From contig OZ018323.1 in the NCBI GenBank assembly GCA_963969495.1, forward strand, positions 74,744,920-74,808,919: a stretch of DNA of 64,000 nucleotides, in the 5' to 3' direction. This DNA is from Ceratothoa steindachneri (Eukaryota; Arthropoda; Malacostraca; Isopoda; Cymothoidae). A program made the translations under genes and the position numbers. Shown here piece by piece: positions 27,290 to 37,479 of this stretch. Position 1 is the first letter of the stretch. Every line of letters begins with the position of its first letter. Below the pieces are notes generated by a model that had not been told where the DNA came from, made no database searches, and saw nothing but the letters and a program-made list of their open reading frames with translations.

Positions 27290-28800
27290 TAACAAAAGAT
27301 TTTACTCAATTATCGAGAACAGTTCTTCACCTCAGGAAAACCACACCTTAACCCCTCTGAACCATCTAGCTATCGCCCAATCTCACAGCTTCCATTCCTC
27401 TCTAAGATCTTCAAGAGAGTGGTTTTCTCTCGCCTTAATGACAATATTTGTAACTGCAATATCGATGAAATGTATTATAGCGGGTTCAAAGCAAAGCACT
27501 TTGCTGAAACTGCTCTTCTTAATGTTTCAGACGGTTTACATAAAGTAGTCGATAGGGGTTTTTCGTCCATTCTATTCCTCCTAGGCCCCTCCTCTGCTTT
27601 CGACACCATCGACAACACTTTCCTCCTCGATCGTCTTCTTATTTTCCTTGGTCTCTCGGGCACTGCATTTGATTGGTTCCGTTTATACCTCTCTTCCAGC
27701 ACTCAGTTGGTCTCGCTCGATGACCTCTTCTCTGAGGCAGCGCCCATTCATCTTGAGGTGCCTCAGGGCTCAGTCCTTGGTCCCCTCCTCTTTCCCATCT
27801 AATTACTTCCTCTTGGCTCACTTCTTCGAGTTTTTGGGCTGTCTTTCCACCTTTATGCTGATGACACTCAAATATACCTTTCCTCATTCCCTTTGTCCTT
27901 CTCTCAATCAAATACCAAGCTCCTTTCAGCCTACACCTCCATAAACCAATGGCTGTCTGCCAAATTTCTCAAACGTAACCACGATAAGACTGAAGTTCTC
28001 CTTGTTGGTACCGCTTCGATGGTGGAGAAATTTAAAGCTTTCTTGCCCTCCCTTAACCTTGGGGAAACCAATTTCGCCTTCTCTGATCCGTCAATAATAT
28101 GGTGTTATTTTCGACGAGCAACTCTCGTTTAAAGCAAATTCCATCGTATCTGTAAGTCTTCTCTCGGTTTCCTCCTCAACTTTTCACGTGTTCGATTCCA
28201 TTTTGATCGACGAAGCCTTGAGATTGCTATTCCTACCTTCGTCATCTCACGCTTAGACTACTGCAATTCTCTTCTAGTGAATCTCCCTTCTTCGTCGCTT
28301 CGCCCCTTACAACTAGTTCAAAACTATGCTGCCCGGCTCCTCCTTCGCTGCCCCGGTTCTCTCCTTCGATGCCTCTGTTACAGGAGCTACAAATTGCCTA
28401 TTCGCTTCCGTACCCACTATAAAATTATTTTCATACCCTAAAAGGCCCTATACCTCAAGGCTACACGTTTTCGCTCGTCTGCCCTCTCCCGTCGTCAAAC
28501 TCCTCGGGAAACACGGTCTAACCTCGCTCCCCGCCTGAACACTCCTCGTTCTGTCGTTTGCTCGATGGGTAACCGTTCCTTCTCATTTTGTGCTCTTAGA
28601 CTCTGGAATGCTTTTAATGCTGAATTCAGATCCTCTCCGTTCCTTGCTACTTTTAAACGTCTCCTGAAGACTCATCTCTTCCAAATTGCCTTCATCCCCT
28701 GTAAACATTCTCGACACTCGATACACAACCTGCGCTCTGGGAGAGTTGACAGCCTTAAAGGGCGCATTATAAATACATATCATTATTATTATTATCATTA
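27290..28800 (+). mobile_element. L2-type non-LTR retrotransposon, 5'-truncated
   Basis: The copy starts inside RT and runs to the element's 3' end, which shows the GCGCATTATAAATA box followed by an ATT/ATC-rich tail (about 28765-28800), typical of L2/CR1-like elements. The 5' truncation at about 27290 fits incomplete reverse transcription. It is among the least decayed non-LTR copies in the window. Confidence 0.85.
27290..28800 (+). pseudogene. L2-type reverse transcriptase C-terminal two thirds, broken
   Basis: The RT motifs appear in order: SSYRPISQLPFLSKIFKRVV near 27365, SGFKAKHFAETALLNVSD near 27480, SSAFDTIDNTFLLDRL near 27595, VPQGSVLGPLLFPI near 27760, and an intact YADDTQIYL with YADD at 27854-27865. 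The thumb and C-terminus follow, with RLDYCNSLLVNLPSS near 28255 and LRLWNAFNAEFRSS near 28590. One in-frame TAA at 27800-27802 sits where the family has Tyr (FSIYxLPLG). A frameshift lies near 28100-28140 and one more stop near 28438. So only about three lesions separate it from an open RT, suggesting fairly recent insertion. The endonuclease and start are absent, so the copy cannot be active on its own. Confidence 0.88.
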
Positions 28801-29147
28801 TGTTGCTTATCAGACCGATTCTATCGCCAGGGATTTGATCACAGACGGGACATGCACTAACAGGTAGGTGAGGTTAGCGTGGACGATCTCAACTGACTAA
28901 TCTAGTAGCTCTGCGTCTTCCAGGTGTTACCTTTGATTTTCTTCCAAAGTTTAAATTCCGCTCTTCAGGTTCCGTTTCTTTTCAGAGCTTCTCTTGACCA
29001 CATTTTGTTATAATACGGTACCTTATATTTATATAGCAAGAGGAGCGGCTGTGCAATTCCATACAGAAGGAACTTGCGCTTCGCAGGTCTACGGCCAATG
29101 TCTCATGAATCGAGCATTTGGTCTGAAAAAAAGTAAAAGGTTTCAAT
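28801..29147. other. Spacer between L2 tail and mariner copy 2
   Basis: No recognised content. Confidence 0.5.
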
Positions 29148-30461
29148 TATGGGGTCTTTCAACAAGGACGCTCGAGCTTTGTCAGTCGATATTGGCCATG
29201 TTGTTAAAGTAGCATCTGAAAACCTTACTATGAACTGTTCAATAGTACTCGGCAAGTCACGATGGAAGGTTATAGCGTTGAACAGCTTGTAAAAATCATC
29301 AAATGTTATTATTAAATTCAGTGCTCCGTTCGACAAACGTTCAGCGCATTACGTGATTTCTATCCTCCTTACAATCGTAATGCCGAGTCCACTGTTTGAC
29401 GCTTGGTGGCCAAATTCAAGGAAAAATGGTCGATCAACAATCAGCCAACACCTCTACGTCGCTGAAATGCAAGATCTGCTGAAAACATAGCTGCCGTAAA
29501 TAAGAGTCTACGGGAAAATCCGAGGCAGTCAATTTCTGGTCGTTCACAAGAACTTGGCCATTCTGCGACTCCCGTTTGGCGAATTATGCTCAGGGACTTG
29601 GGTCTACACCCGTACAAAATCCAACTTACCCATGAACTTAAGGTACACGACCATAGACAAAGCCGTGTGTTCGCTAATTGGGCTAGAGAGCAGTTGCGAG
29701 TTGCCCCAAATTTCCACCCCAAAATCATCTTCAGCGACGAGGCCCATTTTTGGAGGAATAGATTTGTGAACAAGCAAAATTTTCAGATTTCGGACGAAAA
29801 CAATCCACATGAAATACACCAACACCAATTGTATCCCAACAAAGTCTCTGTTTGGTGCATATTTGGTCTAACAGAATCATCAGTATGTATGTTTTGAGAA
29901 AGAAGATGGGATTGCAATAAGCGTCAACAGCGAGACCTACAGATCGATGATAAGAAACTTCTTGTAGCCTTAACTGGATTATATGCCTGATATGGATACT
30001 GAAGACATGTGGTTCCAACAGAACGGCGCTACGCGCCACACTGCGCACGCCACGATAGACATTTTGCACCAGCAATTTCAGGGCAGGGCTATCTCGCGCG
30101 GCGGCGACGTCAACTGGCCACCGAGATCATGCGATTTAACATCATTAGACTACTTTCTTTGGGGCTACCTTAAATTTCAGGTCGATGCGAATAATCCGGA
30201 AACAGTTGATGTCCTCAAAGTCAACATAACGAACACCATCCAGTAAATTCAGCCAGATTTATGCGACAAAGTCATTGAAAATTGGGCCTCCTGAATACGT
30301 TCCATCAAGTGAAGCTGCCGCAGACATTTGAACAACCTCATATTCCACACTTAATGCCATAAAATGTACTGTCAAATTTAAAATAAATTGAGTGCATATA
30401 TCACACACAACTTGTTTTATTTACATTTAAAAATTGAGCGACCTTATTGAAAGACCCTTTA
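29148..30461 (+). mobile_element. Tc1/mariner-superfamily DNA transposon, copy 2
   Basis: The left end is GGGGTCTTTCAACAAGGACG. The right end, reverse-complemented, is GGGTCTTTCAATAAGGTCGC, the same terminal repeats as copy 1. Flanking bases (ATTATG... and ...TTTATA) fit insertion at TA. About 1.31 kb, slightly longer than copy 1. The two copies are collinear over their full length, so they come from one family and inserted separately. Confidence 0.9.
29262..30300 (+). pseudogene. Transposase of mariner copy 2, inactivated
   Basis: ATG at 29262 gives MEGYSVEQLVKIIKCYY and then a stop. The protein continues in frame with SVRQTFSALRDFY, a linker with RSQELGHSATPVWRIM, then FSDEAHFWRNRFVNKQNF near 29735, NPHEIHQHQLYPNKVSVWC near 29808, and, after a frameshift near 29895, DMWFQQNGATRHTAHATIDI near 30004 and WPPRSCDLTSLDYFLWGYLK near 30116. 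The second catalytic residue, Asp in active relatives (FQQDGA), is Asn here. The central part (29586-29897) and the last part (29983-30246) are each open. At least four stops or frameshifts remain, so it is inactive, but it is the better preserved of the two copies. Confidence 0.87.
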
Positions 30462-30581
30462 TATATGTATCTCCTCTAAATATAAGCGTCCTCATTATTC
30501 CATGACCATGGGTTGGGTAAAAGTTTTTTTAAATAGTTAATCAATGATCTGGTATGTGTTTGCAGATTTCTAAAATCAAAA

Positions 30582-30690
<109 letters not shown>

Positions 30691-31412
30691 AGTTTTATTA
30701 TTATACGTAATAGGTGAAGTTTAGAAAATTTATAAAAATCTAACCAAGCTGCTTTTTTATTCCATTTTTTGGTATATTCCAAAGTTATTTCTAAAATAGA
30801 TTTTAAATTTAATCTTTTTCACGAACAAATATCTACTTGCACCTACCAACGAGTAGAGGTAGCAGTTAACATCCTATCTAGCTCCTACAAATGTATAATT
30901 CTCTGTCTTAGATATTACTCATGTCGCTTCCATTAATTCATATTCATGTACGACAATTCCAATCATATATAACTCGTACGATTTCCAACAAAATTTACCC
31001 TACGTATCGTCCGATAATAATTATCCTATACGTTGCACGATATCTATTTCAAACAATCCAAATCCTTGTCTGACCTATTTTAAACCGACCAATCAGCATC
31101 AACTTACCTCGCCCCAATGTTCGCTCACAAATATAGTACACTCGTGTTCTCGTTATCTTCAGACAAAGGTCAGTAAATTAACATTAACATTATTCAACTC
31201 AATCGAATATCTTAACTATTCAAAATGTAATTCCCTCTTTTCTCTTCATTTCCAGTGCCGTTGAGATTATAATTCGAGCAATTAATCTGTATCCAAATCT
31301 ATTCCCAAGTCCATCCATCCATCCATTAAATATATCATACATCCTGTAAATTATATCGACCAAATCTCATATTAAAGATATCCAATATATTATTCCATAA
31401 TTACTAACTAAA
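30691..31412. other. AT-rich stretch, probably 5' half of the following LTR
   Basis: No coding. Because the 3' copy of the 31413-31826 repeat begins abruptly at a probable deletion junction, the true LTR may extend upstream into this stretch. The LTR start could not be located. Confidence 0.35.
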
Positions 31413-31712
31413 TAAATATTTATTCGAATATATAATTACTCTAAACTTACATTTATATTCGATCAAATTCATTATTCTCATTCTGTGCATTTCCCATTTT
31501 CTCCTTACTCTTTGTTTAAATTCTATAACTTTCTCGTTAATTTATAAATAAATATAGAAATATACTACTCTTAGTTTCCCCTGAAATTGCCGGTGCCTTT
31601 TCTCATTTTTACTCTATTAGAATCTAACACATGTCTCTTCTATTCCCATTCCTCATTCTTATAAAGCATTGGTTGGTGAAGATTTAGGCTTAACATTCCC
31701 ATCAACCTAGAC

Positions 31713-31781
<69 letters not shown>

Positions 31782-31826
31782 AATATCATCCACCCATCTA
31801 TCCATATATACATATACACCGCTTTA
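31413..31826 (+). repeat. 5' LTR (3' part) of Gypsy element 2
   Basis: Pairs with 33865-34276. Shared landmarks are TATTCGAATATATAATTACTC at the start, GTTAATTTATAAATAAATAT, AGAATCTAACACATG, AAAGCATTGGTTGG, an (AT)n run of about 60 bp at 31717-31778, and CACCGCTTTA at the end. Divergence is clear, at roughly one difference per 10-15 bases outside the AT run. Confidence 0.8.
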
Positions 31827-31827
31827 T

Positions 31828-31843
31828 TGGTGCCCTCAGACCC
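31828..31843 (+). other. Probable primer-binding site of Gypsy element 2
   Basis: TGGTGCCCTCAGACCC begins within two bases of the LTR end and starts with TGG, complementary to a tRNA CCA end. The tRNA is not identified. Confidence 0.5.
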
Positions 31844-32108
31844 GTTTTAAGATATATTTTGCCGTCCAGTTACGTGAAATATATTCTTTGTACGTGTTGG
31901 TTACTCTCCCAAACTTGAACTAAACCGGCTCCGCCCTTCATTTCAGTCGCTCGAGGAAAGTTTGAGTTTGTCCTTTTTGATTTTACTTAAACCTTGAATT
32001 AACTTTTTTTTATTCTCCTTAGTACTCAATTTCTTATTAAATCTTCTCGAAATTTATTTCTAACCGGAATAATTTCAGACCACAAACCTCTTAATAAAAA
32101 CTCGTAGG

Positions 32109-32753
32109 ATGGATAGTTTCCCTCGGAGCAGTAGGAATTGTGCTTTTTCAACCACTACAGCCACCCTTCCTTCGTCTGTGCAAGCATGCCTCTCTTTTTC
32201 GTCTTCATCACCGAGTAGCTCGCAGGCAGTAATTAGCCATCCAGGGGTTAGCAATCAGGATGTCAGCGCCTGGGGCACCAACCACCCTCCCATCATGCTT
32301 CCCGCTTTTGATGCGTCCAGCCCTATCACGTGGTTGGAAATTTACGAAGTTCTTATGGCTTATCAACCAATATCCGACCAAGAACGCATAATATACATCA
32401 TGCAAAGAGTCCCTATGTGTATTTTTGCTTTGTTTCGAGGGATATTGCTCCCAAGTAGGAGGAGAGATGTATGGGGAGATTTGAAGCATGCATTTAAGGT
32501 GGAGTTCGGAAGATTCCATGTTGAGGATTTACGCGAGCTCTTAAATACGCAAGAGTTGGGTGACCGCCACCCCGCGTGTTTCTTCAAATTCCTAAAAGAG
32601 TTAATCAGATCTAAAGGGGCAACCTGTGAGCATTTTGATCCTCTGATAACAGATATCTTTATTTGTGGGATTCCCGACCACATTAGGCCCCTTATTATGA
32701 TCGGGGAGCACATCAATGTGGACCAATTGGCCGCATCTGCCAAAATTATATAA
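32109..32753 (+). CDS. Gag-like protein of Gypsy element 2 (N-terminal part)
   Basis: A 214-codon open frame from a genuine ATG. A Ser/Thr-rich N-terminus (residues 1-60) precedes LPAFDASSPITWLEIYEVL, the Gag capsid motif of arthropod Gypsy elements (pattern LPxFxxxxPxxWFxxxE). Then come a helical capsid domain with RDVWGDLKHAFKVEF, LRELLNTQELGDRHPACFFK (pattern LLxxxxLGDRxPSxLLxxM) and ITDIFICGIPDHIRPLI (pattern LFxxRLPxxVRxxL). The frame ends at LAASAKII; the family usually continues with the zinc knuckle, which is found downstream out of frame at about 33131-33190 (CWYHEKFGGNAVHC). The open frame is probably a surviving stretch, not an expressed gene. Confidence 0.78.
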   Translation: MDSFPRSSRNCAFSTTTATLPSSVQACLSFSSSSPSSSQAVISHPGVSNQDVSAWGTNHPPIMLPAFDASSPITWLEIYEVLMAYQPISDQERIIYIMQRVPMCIFALFRGILLPSRRRDVWGDLKHAFKVEFGRFHVEDLRELLNTQELGDRHPACFFKFLKELIRSKGATCEHFDPLITDIFICGIPDHIRPLIMIGEHINVDQLAASAKII

Positions 32754-33127
32754 ATAAATCCCTACGTTAATTGGGGGACCTTCCGCAAAAAAACAAGTCC
32801 CCCTAATCTAAACATTTCACAAGTAAGGTTATCTACGGAGTCTGCAGACAACTGGCTGGACTAGTGTAACGCCTCTTCTCCTTCGGCGCGGGACTTAAAA
32901 GCCACGTTGGAGATGATCGAAGGGAACCTAAAACATCTAAAACTCCAAAGTGGGACCGCGCGAGAGCACAGTCCCAAGGGTGAACGGAACGACGGGCGCT
33001 GTTCGTCCTCTCAAATATGAAACCAACGAGGACATTCCAGCACAAGAGGTGAGGCGCGGCATTGATTTACTCATCCTCCTTCTGCCTATCCCTCCCCACC
33101 TAATCTTTCCCACTCTCAACCAAAGAG

Positions 33128-33850
33128 CCTATGCTGGTACCATGAGAAGTTTGGTGGTAACGCCGTACACTGTATAAAGCATTGCCAACATTGCCACTCA
33201 TCCTATTGTCAATCACATGCTGGTTCTTCACAATTTCGTCCTTCTTACTGTCGTACTACTCCTAGTGTTACTTTAATCCAACCAACTAATTGGTGCTGGT
33301 ACCACAACAAATATGTTGCACAAGCTGTAAATTGCTTACAGCTCTGCACAAATGTACTACCAGTACCTCCTTCTTCTAACGCTCATCCACTACTTTCATC
33401 TCCTCAACAACCAATTTACTCTTCTCAATCTGATGCTCCATTCCATCCTTAATCTTCTCATCCTAATATTTTTAATTCTACTTTAAACTAAAAATGCAAG
33501 TGATCAATGGGTCTATCACCTCTGCCCTTCCTTCAACTTACTCGGGTTGATCCACCGTTTCACATTTACGTCCCGCTTTCTGGCTTTTCATATTTAGTAG
33601 ACACTGATGCTCAATGTAGTGTTATTTCAGCATCTCTGGACGATAAGGCTTGTTCCTCCACTGATCTTGGCCTTAAGGCCGCCAATTCCTCGGAAATACG
33701 GACCTATGGAAGGCGTATCCTTCAATTGCCTCTCCGACTCCGTAGTTTTCTGATGGACGTTTATTGTTGTTGATGTTGACGTTCATATTTTGGACCTCAA
33801 TTTTCTCTCTGCCCACGACCTTTTGGTTGATTCGATAATTTCTAACTCAA
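33128..33850 (+). pseudogene. Gag zinc-knuckle and aspartic protease remnant of Gypsy element 2
   Basis: At about 33131 a frame reads LCWYHEKFGGNAVHCIKHC, the atypical C-x-Y-H-x-x-F-G-x-x-A-x-x-C box seen at the Gag/protease boundary of many arthropod Gypsy elements. The frame at 33507-33773 has YVPLSGFSYLVDTDAQCSV: the protease active site, normally VDTGA, with Gly changed to Asp. After a frameshift near 33760 the protease C-terminus follows as FIVVDVDVHILDLNFL and SAHDLLVD (pattern LGxDFLxxxxLLVD). Sequence after about 33850 is LTR, so RT was deleted. The protease would have cut the Gag-Pol polyprotein but is now inactive. Confidence 0.72.
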
Positions 33851-33864
33851 ATTTATATAAAAAT

Positions 33865-34156
33865 TTATTCGAATATATAATTACTCTAAACCTACATTTC
33901 TATTCGATCAAATTCATTATTCTCATTCTGTGTATTTCCAATTTTATCTTTGCTCTTTGTTAGACTTCTATATCTTTCTCGTTAATTTATAAATAAATAT
34001 AGAAATATACCACCCTTATTTTTCTCTGAAAATGTCGGTTGCCTTTTCTCATTTTTACTCTATTAGAATCTAACACATGACTCCTCTATTCTCATTCCTC
34101 ATTCTTATAAAGCATTGGTTGGTTAAAATCTAGGCTTAACATTCCCATCAACCAGA

Positions 34157-34234
<78 letters not shown>

Positions 34235-34276
34235 TCCACCCATCTCTCCTTATATACATATACACACACCGCTTTA
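33865..34276 (+). repeat. 3' LTR (5'-truncated) of Gypsy element 2
   Basis: Diverged copy of 31413-31826 with its own (AT)n run at 34158-34232. It starts mid-LTR directly after protease sequence, with no polypurine tract, which points to a deletion junction. Confidence 0.8.
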
Positions 34277-34369
34277 TGATCTTAATGAGGAATGGAGAAG
34301 CCGCTCCTTTTGTCCCTAAAATAAACTTTTAAGAACGGGAATTTTGGGAGCGGTTAAATAGAAAGAAAT

Positions 34370-34860
34370 TCACGAGGAGAAGAGGAGGATTAGGAGAATA
34401 AAAAGAGAAAGCAGGTGAGGAGGAGGAGATAAAGAAGAATGATGAAAGAAGAAGAAGAAGAGAAGAAAGAAGTGAAAATGGAAGAGAAGGAGGAGTATAT
34501 GGAGAAGATTTAGAATCGGATGAGGATAAAAAGGAATGAAAAATAGGAAGAGTAAGAGAAAAAGATGAAAATTAAGAAGAAGAACAACAACAACAACAAG
34601 AGGATGAGGAGAAGCATAAAATGTATAGGAGGAAGAGAAGAAAAGATTGGAGAGCAGGAGAAAAATAGATAAGAATAAGAAAGAGGAGCAGTTGAGAAGG
34701 AAAGGAAGAGAAGATGGATAGGAAACAAGGAAAAAGAAAAAAAAGATGGCAGAAGGAAGTGCAAATAAAAAAGGGGGAGACAAAATCAAAGAGAGAAATG
34801 AAAGACACGTAAGAGAATAAATAGGAGCCGGAGGAGAAGAGGAAGAGAAGAATATGGATG
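34370..34860. repeat. Polypurine tract, about 490 bp
   Basis: The plus strand is almost only A and G (GAAGAAGAGGAGG-like), with few pyrimidines. The long minus-strand open frames rich in Leu, Phe and Ser come from this bias and are not genes. Confidence 0.92.
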
Positions 34861-34864
34861 GAGT

Positions 34865-34865
<1 letters not shown>

Positions 34866-34952
<87 letters not shown>
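34866..34952. repeat. (TAA)n microsatellite
   Basis: About 85 bp of TAA/AAT trinucleotides at the end of the polypurine tract. Confidence 0.97.
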
Positions 34953-34953
<1 letters not shown>

Positions 34954-36199
34954 GATAAGAAGAAGAAAAATAGGAATAAGAAATAGAAGAAAGATAAAAA
35001 TAATTGAAGAATTCCTGGTTGTTAAAAGAATGAAGCAGTTTGAAGAAAGAAATACAGAATTAATTAACTTCACTCTTAGGTGAGTTAATAATTATTAAAT
35101 AAAGTATTTATTATAATTAATTGTGTTTGCTTTTACTTTTAATCGAATTAAATTGGTGTTTAAACAAAGAGTAAATAAAAGCGTAATGAAATGGGGGAAA
35201 AATGGCCAAATAAGCCGGGGGGCTATCAGCCCAAAGGCCTTTTAGTGAGCGCAACGAAGCGCAAGCTCTGACCAGGAAAAAGTGGCAAAGCAATGGCTTG
35301 TTCTATTTATAATTTGATCTAGACAAGGATAGTGTGAAACCTTCTAAAAACCCTATCTTCGGCATTGCAATCTCAACAGCATTATTCTCTAAGTCAAAAA
35401 AGTACATCGGTCAATGGGGAAGGTAATACCAAATTTCCACCTCAGTGTTAATCAATGTTGAGGAACTACATGAATCAAGCTTCAATGCAGACACATGTAA
35501 TTGAGATAATTTACTCGTACCTAGTCACTGGAGGAAGAAAGCCAGCCCAATTGAGTGTTTGTCCCATTCGCGGATAAATAGGGAGGATTTGAGTCAGGAA
35601 GATCATTCATCCATAAAGTCTCGGCAAAAACCTAAATGGCTGAGTATATTACCGGAATGACTCATCAAGTATGGCGACCTCGAGGATGGAACAGCAGAGG
35701 GGAAGAAGAAGTAGAAATAATTGTGTTCAAATCTATAGTGTAGTCAGTAATAAGAAACTTTAAGGAATTGACGACCACTGGAAATCTCTCTCATTTCGGT
35801 CACACTCTGCCCGGTTCAGAAGATCCTTAGACCTGTTACAAGTACGTCAAAAATGATTGGAAGTGAAATTAAGATCATCTGAGAGTAAGGCATAGACTTT
35901 ATTCTTGGCATATTATCCAAAATGTTGGGCAAAGCAGAAATGCGAGGACTTCTTACGACAAGACGAACTTTGTTTTGAAAAATAAATAAATCATAATAAT
36001 CGTTTAAAGAGTTTCAAGAGGTTATACTATAAAGGAACAACCTTTGACTAACTCACGTTATTTGGAGACCACGTGCAATTGTATCCCGCGATGGAAAACG
36101 TACCTTCCTGTTCGAGATCTTTCGAGAAGTTTAGACTCCTGGGCGTATTGGGAAATTATCGCCCAATCCTGCGAATTGGTCCAGATCCCTCATCCCGAC
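34953..36199. other. Unassigned region
   Basis: No family recognised. Around 35215-35280 is a GC-richer patch containing GCGCAACGAAGCGCAAGCTC. The 96-codon frame at 36073-36363 overlaps the start of dispersed repeat R1 copy 2 and is not taken as a gene. Confidence 0.45.
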
Positions 36200-36830
36200 G
36201 ACGTGGAGAGAACGATCCGCTTGTTTTTTTTCGCGCCTTGCTACTAACAATTAAATTTTCGTCCGTCTCACAGATTAAGATGTCTGGAGCTCCCTCTATC
36301 CCTGCTTCTAATCTCCCTTTCCCCCTTTTGGATCACTCAGACAAATACCCGTTTTTGACTTGAGATCGATGAGTCCGCACCTCAAAGTCATCCTCATCGC
36401 CTCAAGTTGAAGTTCCGTGAGCGTTCATCACACAGCAAGACTTTCTCCGCCGTGATTGTACTCCAGTCAATTGGTATCTTCTGAAAATGGCAATACTTCA
36501 AAGTTGCGCAACAGTCTCCCTTCGTTTAATCAATCCGAAGAAATCTCCATCGATTACCTCTCACAGTTAAATTAAGAGTAATCCTACATTTCCCCATCGA
36601 ACGTCATCCTTGAAGATTGCCTATCTTCATCGCTATTCATCGGAAGGTTGGTTCAGATCGTGCCCCACTCGCCTCATCACAAGTATGACCTTCCTCGAAG
36701 CCACCGACCCGTAAGATTGAAACCCCCTCAATTATTACTATTGTCAAGTTCCCTCTTTTGATCTGAGCATAGTAACGCTAATTAATTAATTTTATTTGAG
36801 AATTCATCCTTATCATAATTATCAAGAAGG
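36200..36830 (+). repeat. Dispersed repeat family R1, copy 2 (possible solo LTR)
   Basis: Collinear with 22250-22978 through the boxes described there. It lacks the threefold 25-bp expansion, so the expansion in copy 1 is derived or lost here. Ends near ATTATCAAGAAGG. No coding. Confidence 0.75.
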
Positions 36831-37479
36831 GACCTCCCAAAGGAATACACGCGCTCAGGGATGCTATCTGGCTTGTATTTACTTAAGAAAGAGGTTCTGG
36901 TCTTTAGGCTGGAGAGTTAATTTCTTTTGTAAAGAGTATGTCCTTGTTCCTGTCGAGTCTTGAGTGACCTCTGACTTCATACTCATTTCAGGTTACAAAA
37001 AACGCAGCTTATCCTTGCCCAACAAGGCTTAAGAGCAGTGTAACCACAGCGTCCATTGGCTATCGTTTTGCGAGTTATACCTTTCCCAGAGACAAGCTTT
37101 CAGCTCTTTACGCAGCTAAGAACTCCCGGATTCCTGTGTCAACCCTCTACTGGTCTTTAGTTCCTGGAAAATATCAACAACTCTCTCAATATTGATCAGT
37201 AACTCACTTGGACGCTGAGGGAATTCAGAGAAGGTGCAGAAGAGAATGTTTTCTTATCTATCTCCATACGCTGTTTATCTCCACGATAACATGTTGATTG
37301 CCTGTTTTATGACAACCCTATCGGGATAAAGAGACTTGGCGGCCTAACCTCACAAAATCATAGCCGTATTGTTTGATGTTTAATTCACAACCAAAATGAT
37401 ATCACATTTCTCTTTTATGCTTTAAATCCTTACTGCTAGGAGTTGGCAGACCAGTTACACCTGGAGAGAAGGTATTCTA
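36831..37479. other. Unassigned region
   Basis: No motif or repeat seen. Confidence 0.45.

Larger units (their letters stand above)
31413..34276 (+). mobile_element. Ty3/Gypsy element 2, reduced to gag and protease
   Basis: Two direct repeats of about 410 bp (31413-31826 and 33865-34276) flank a gag frame and a protease remnant. Just after the left repeat lies TGGTGCCCTCAGACCC (31828-31843), placed like a primer-binding site. RT, RNase H and integrase are completely absent: protease sequence runs straight into the right repeat. The junction at about 33850-33865 therefore marks a deletion that removed most of pol and the left part of the 3' LTR. The element is decayed but its layout is clear. 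Confidence 0.8.

Noticed and set aside
34370..35073. Long Leu/Phe/Ser-rich minus-strand frames resembling membrane proteins
   Set aside because: They are the complement of a polypurine tract and (TAA)n; composition alone explains the openness.
35223..35282. GCGAAGCGCAAGCTC patch as a third copy of repeat R2 in inverted orientation
   Set aside because: Only about 20 bases match R2's GAGCTTGCG-TTCGC box; flanks do not align.
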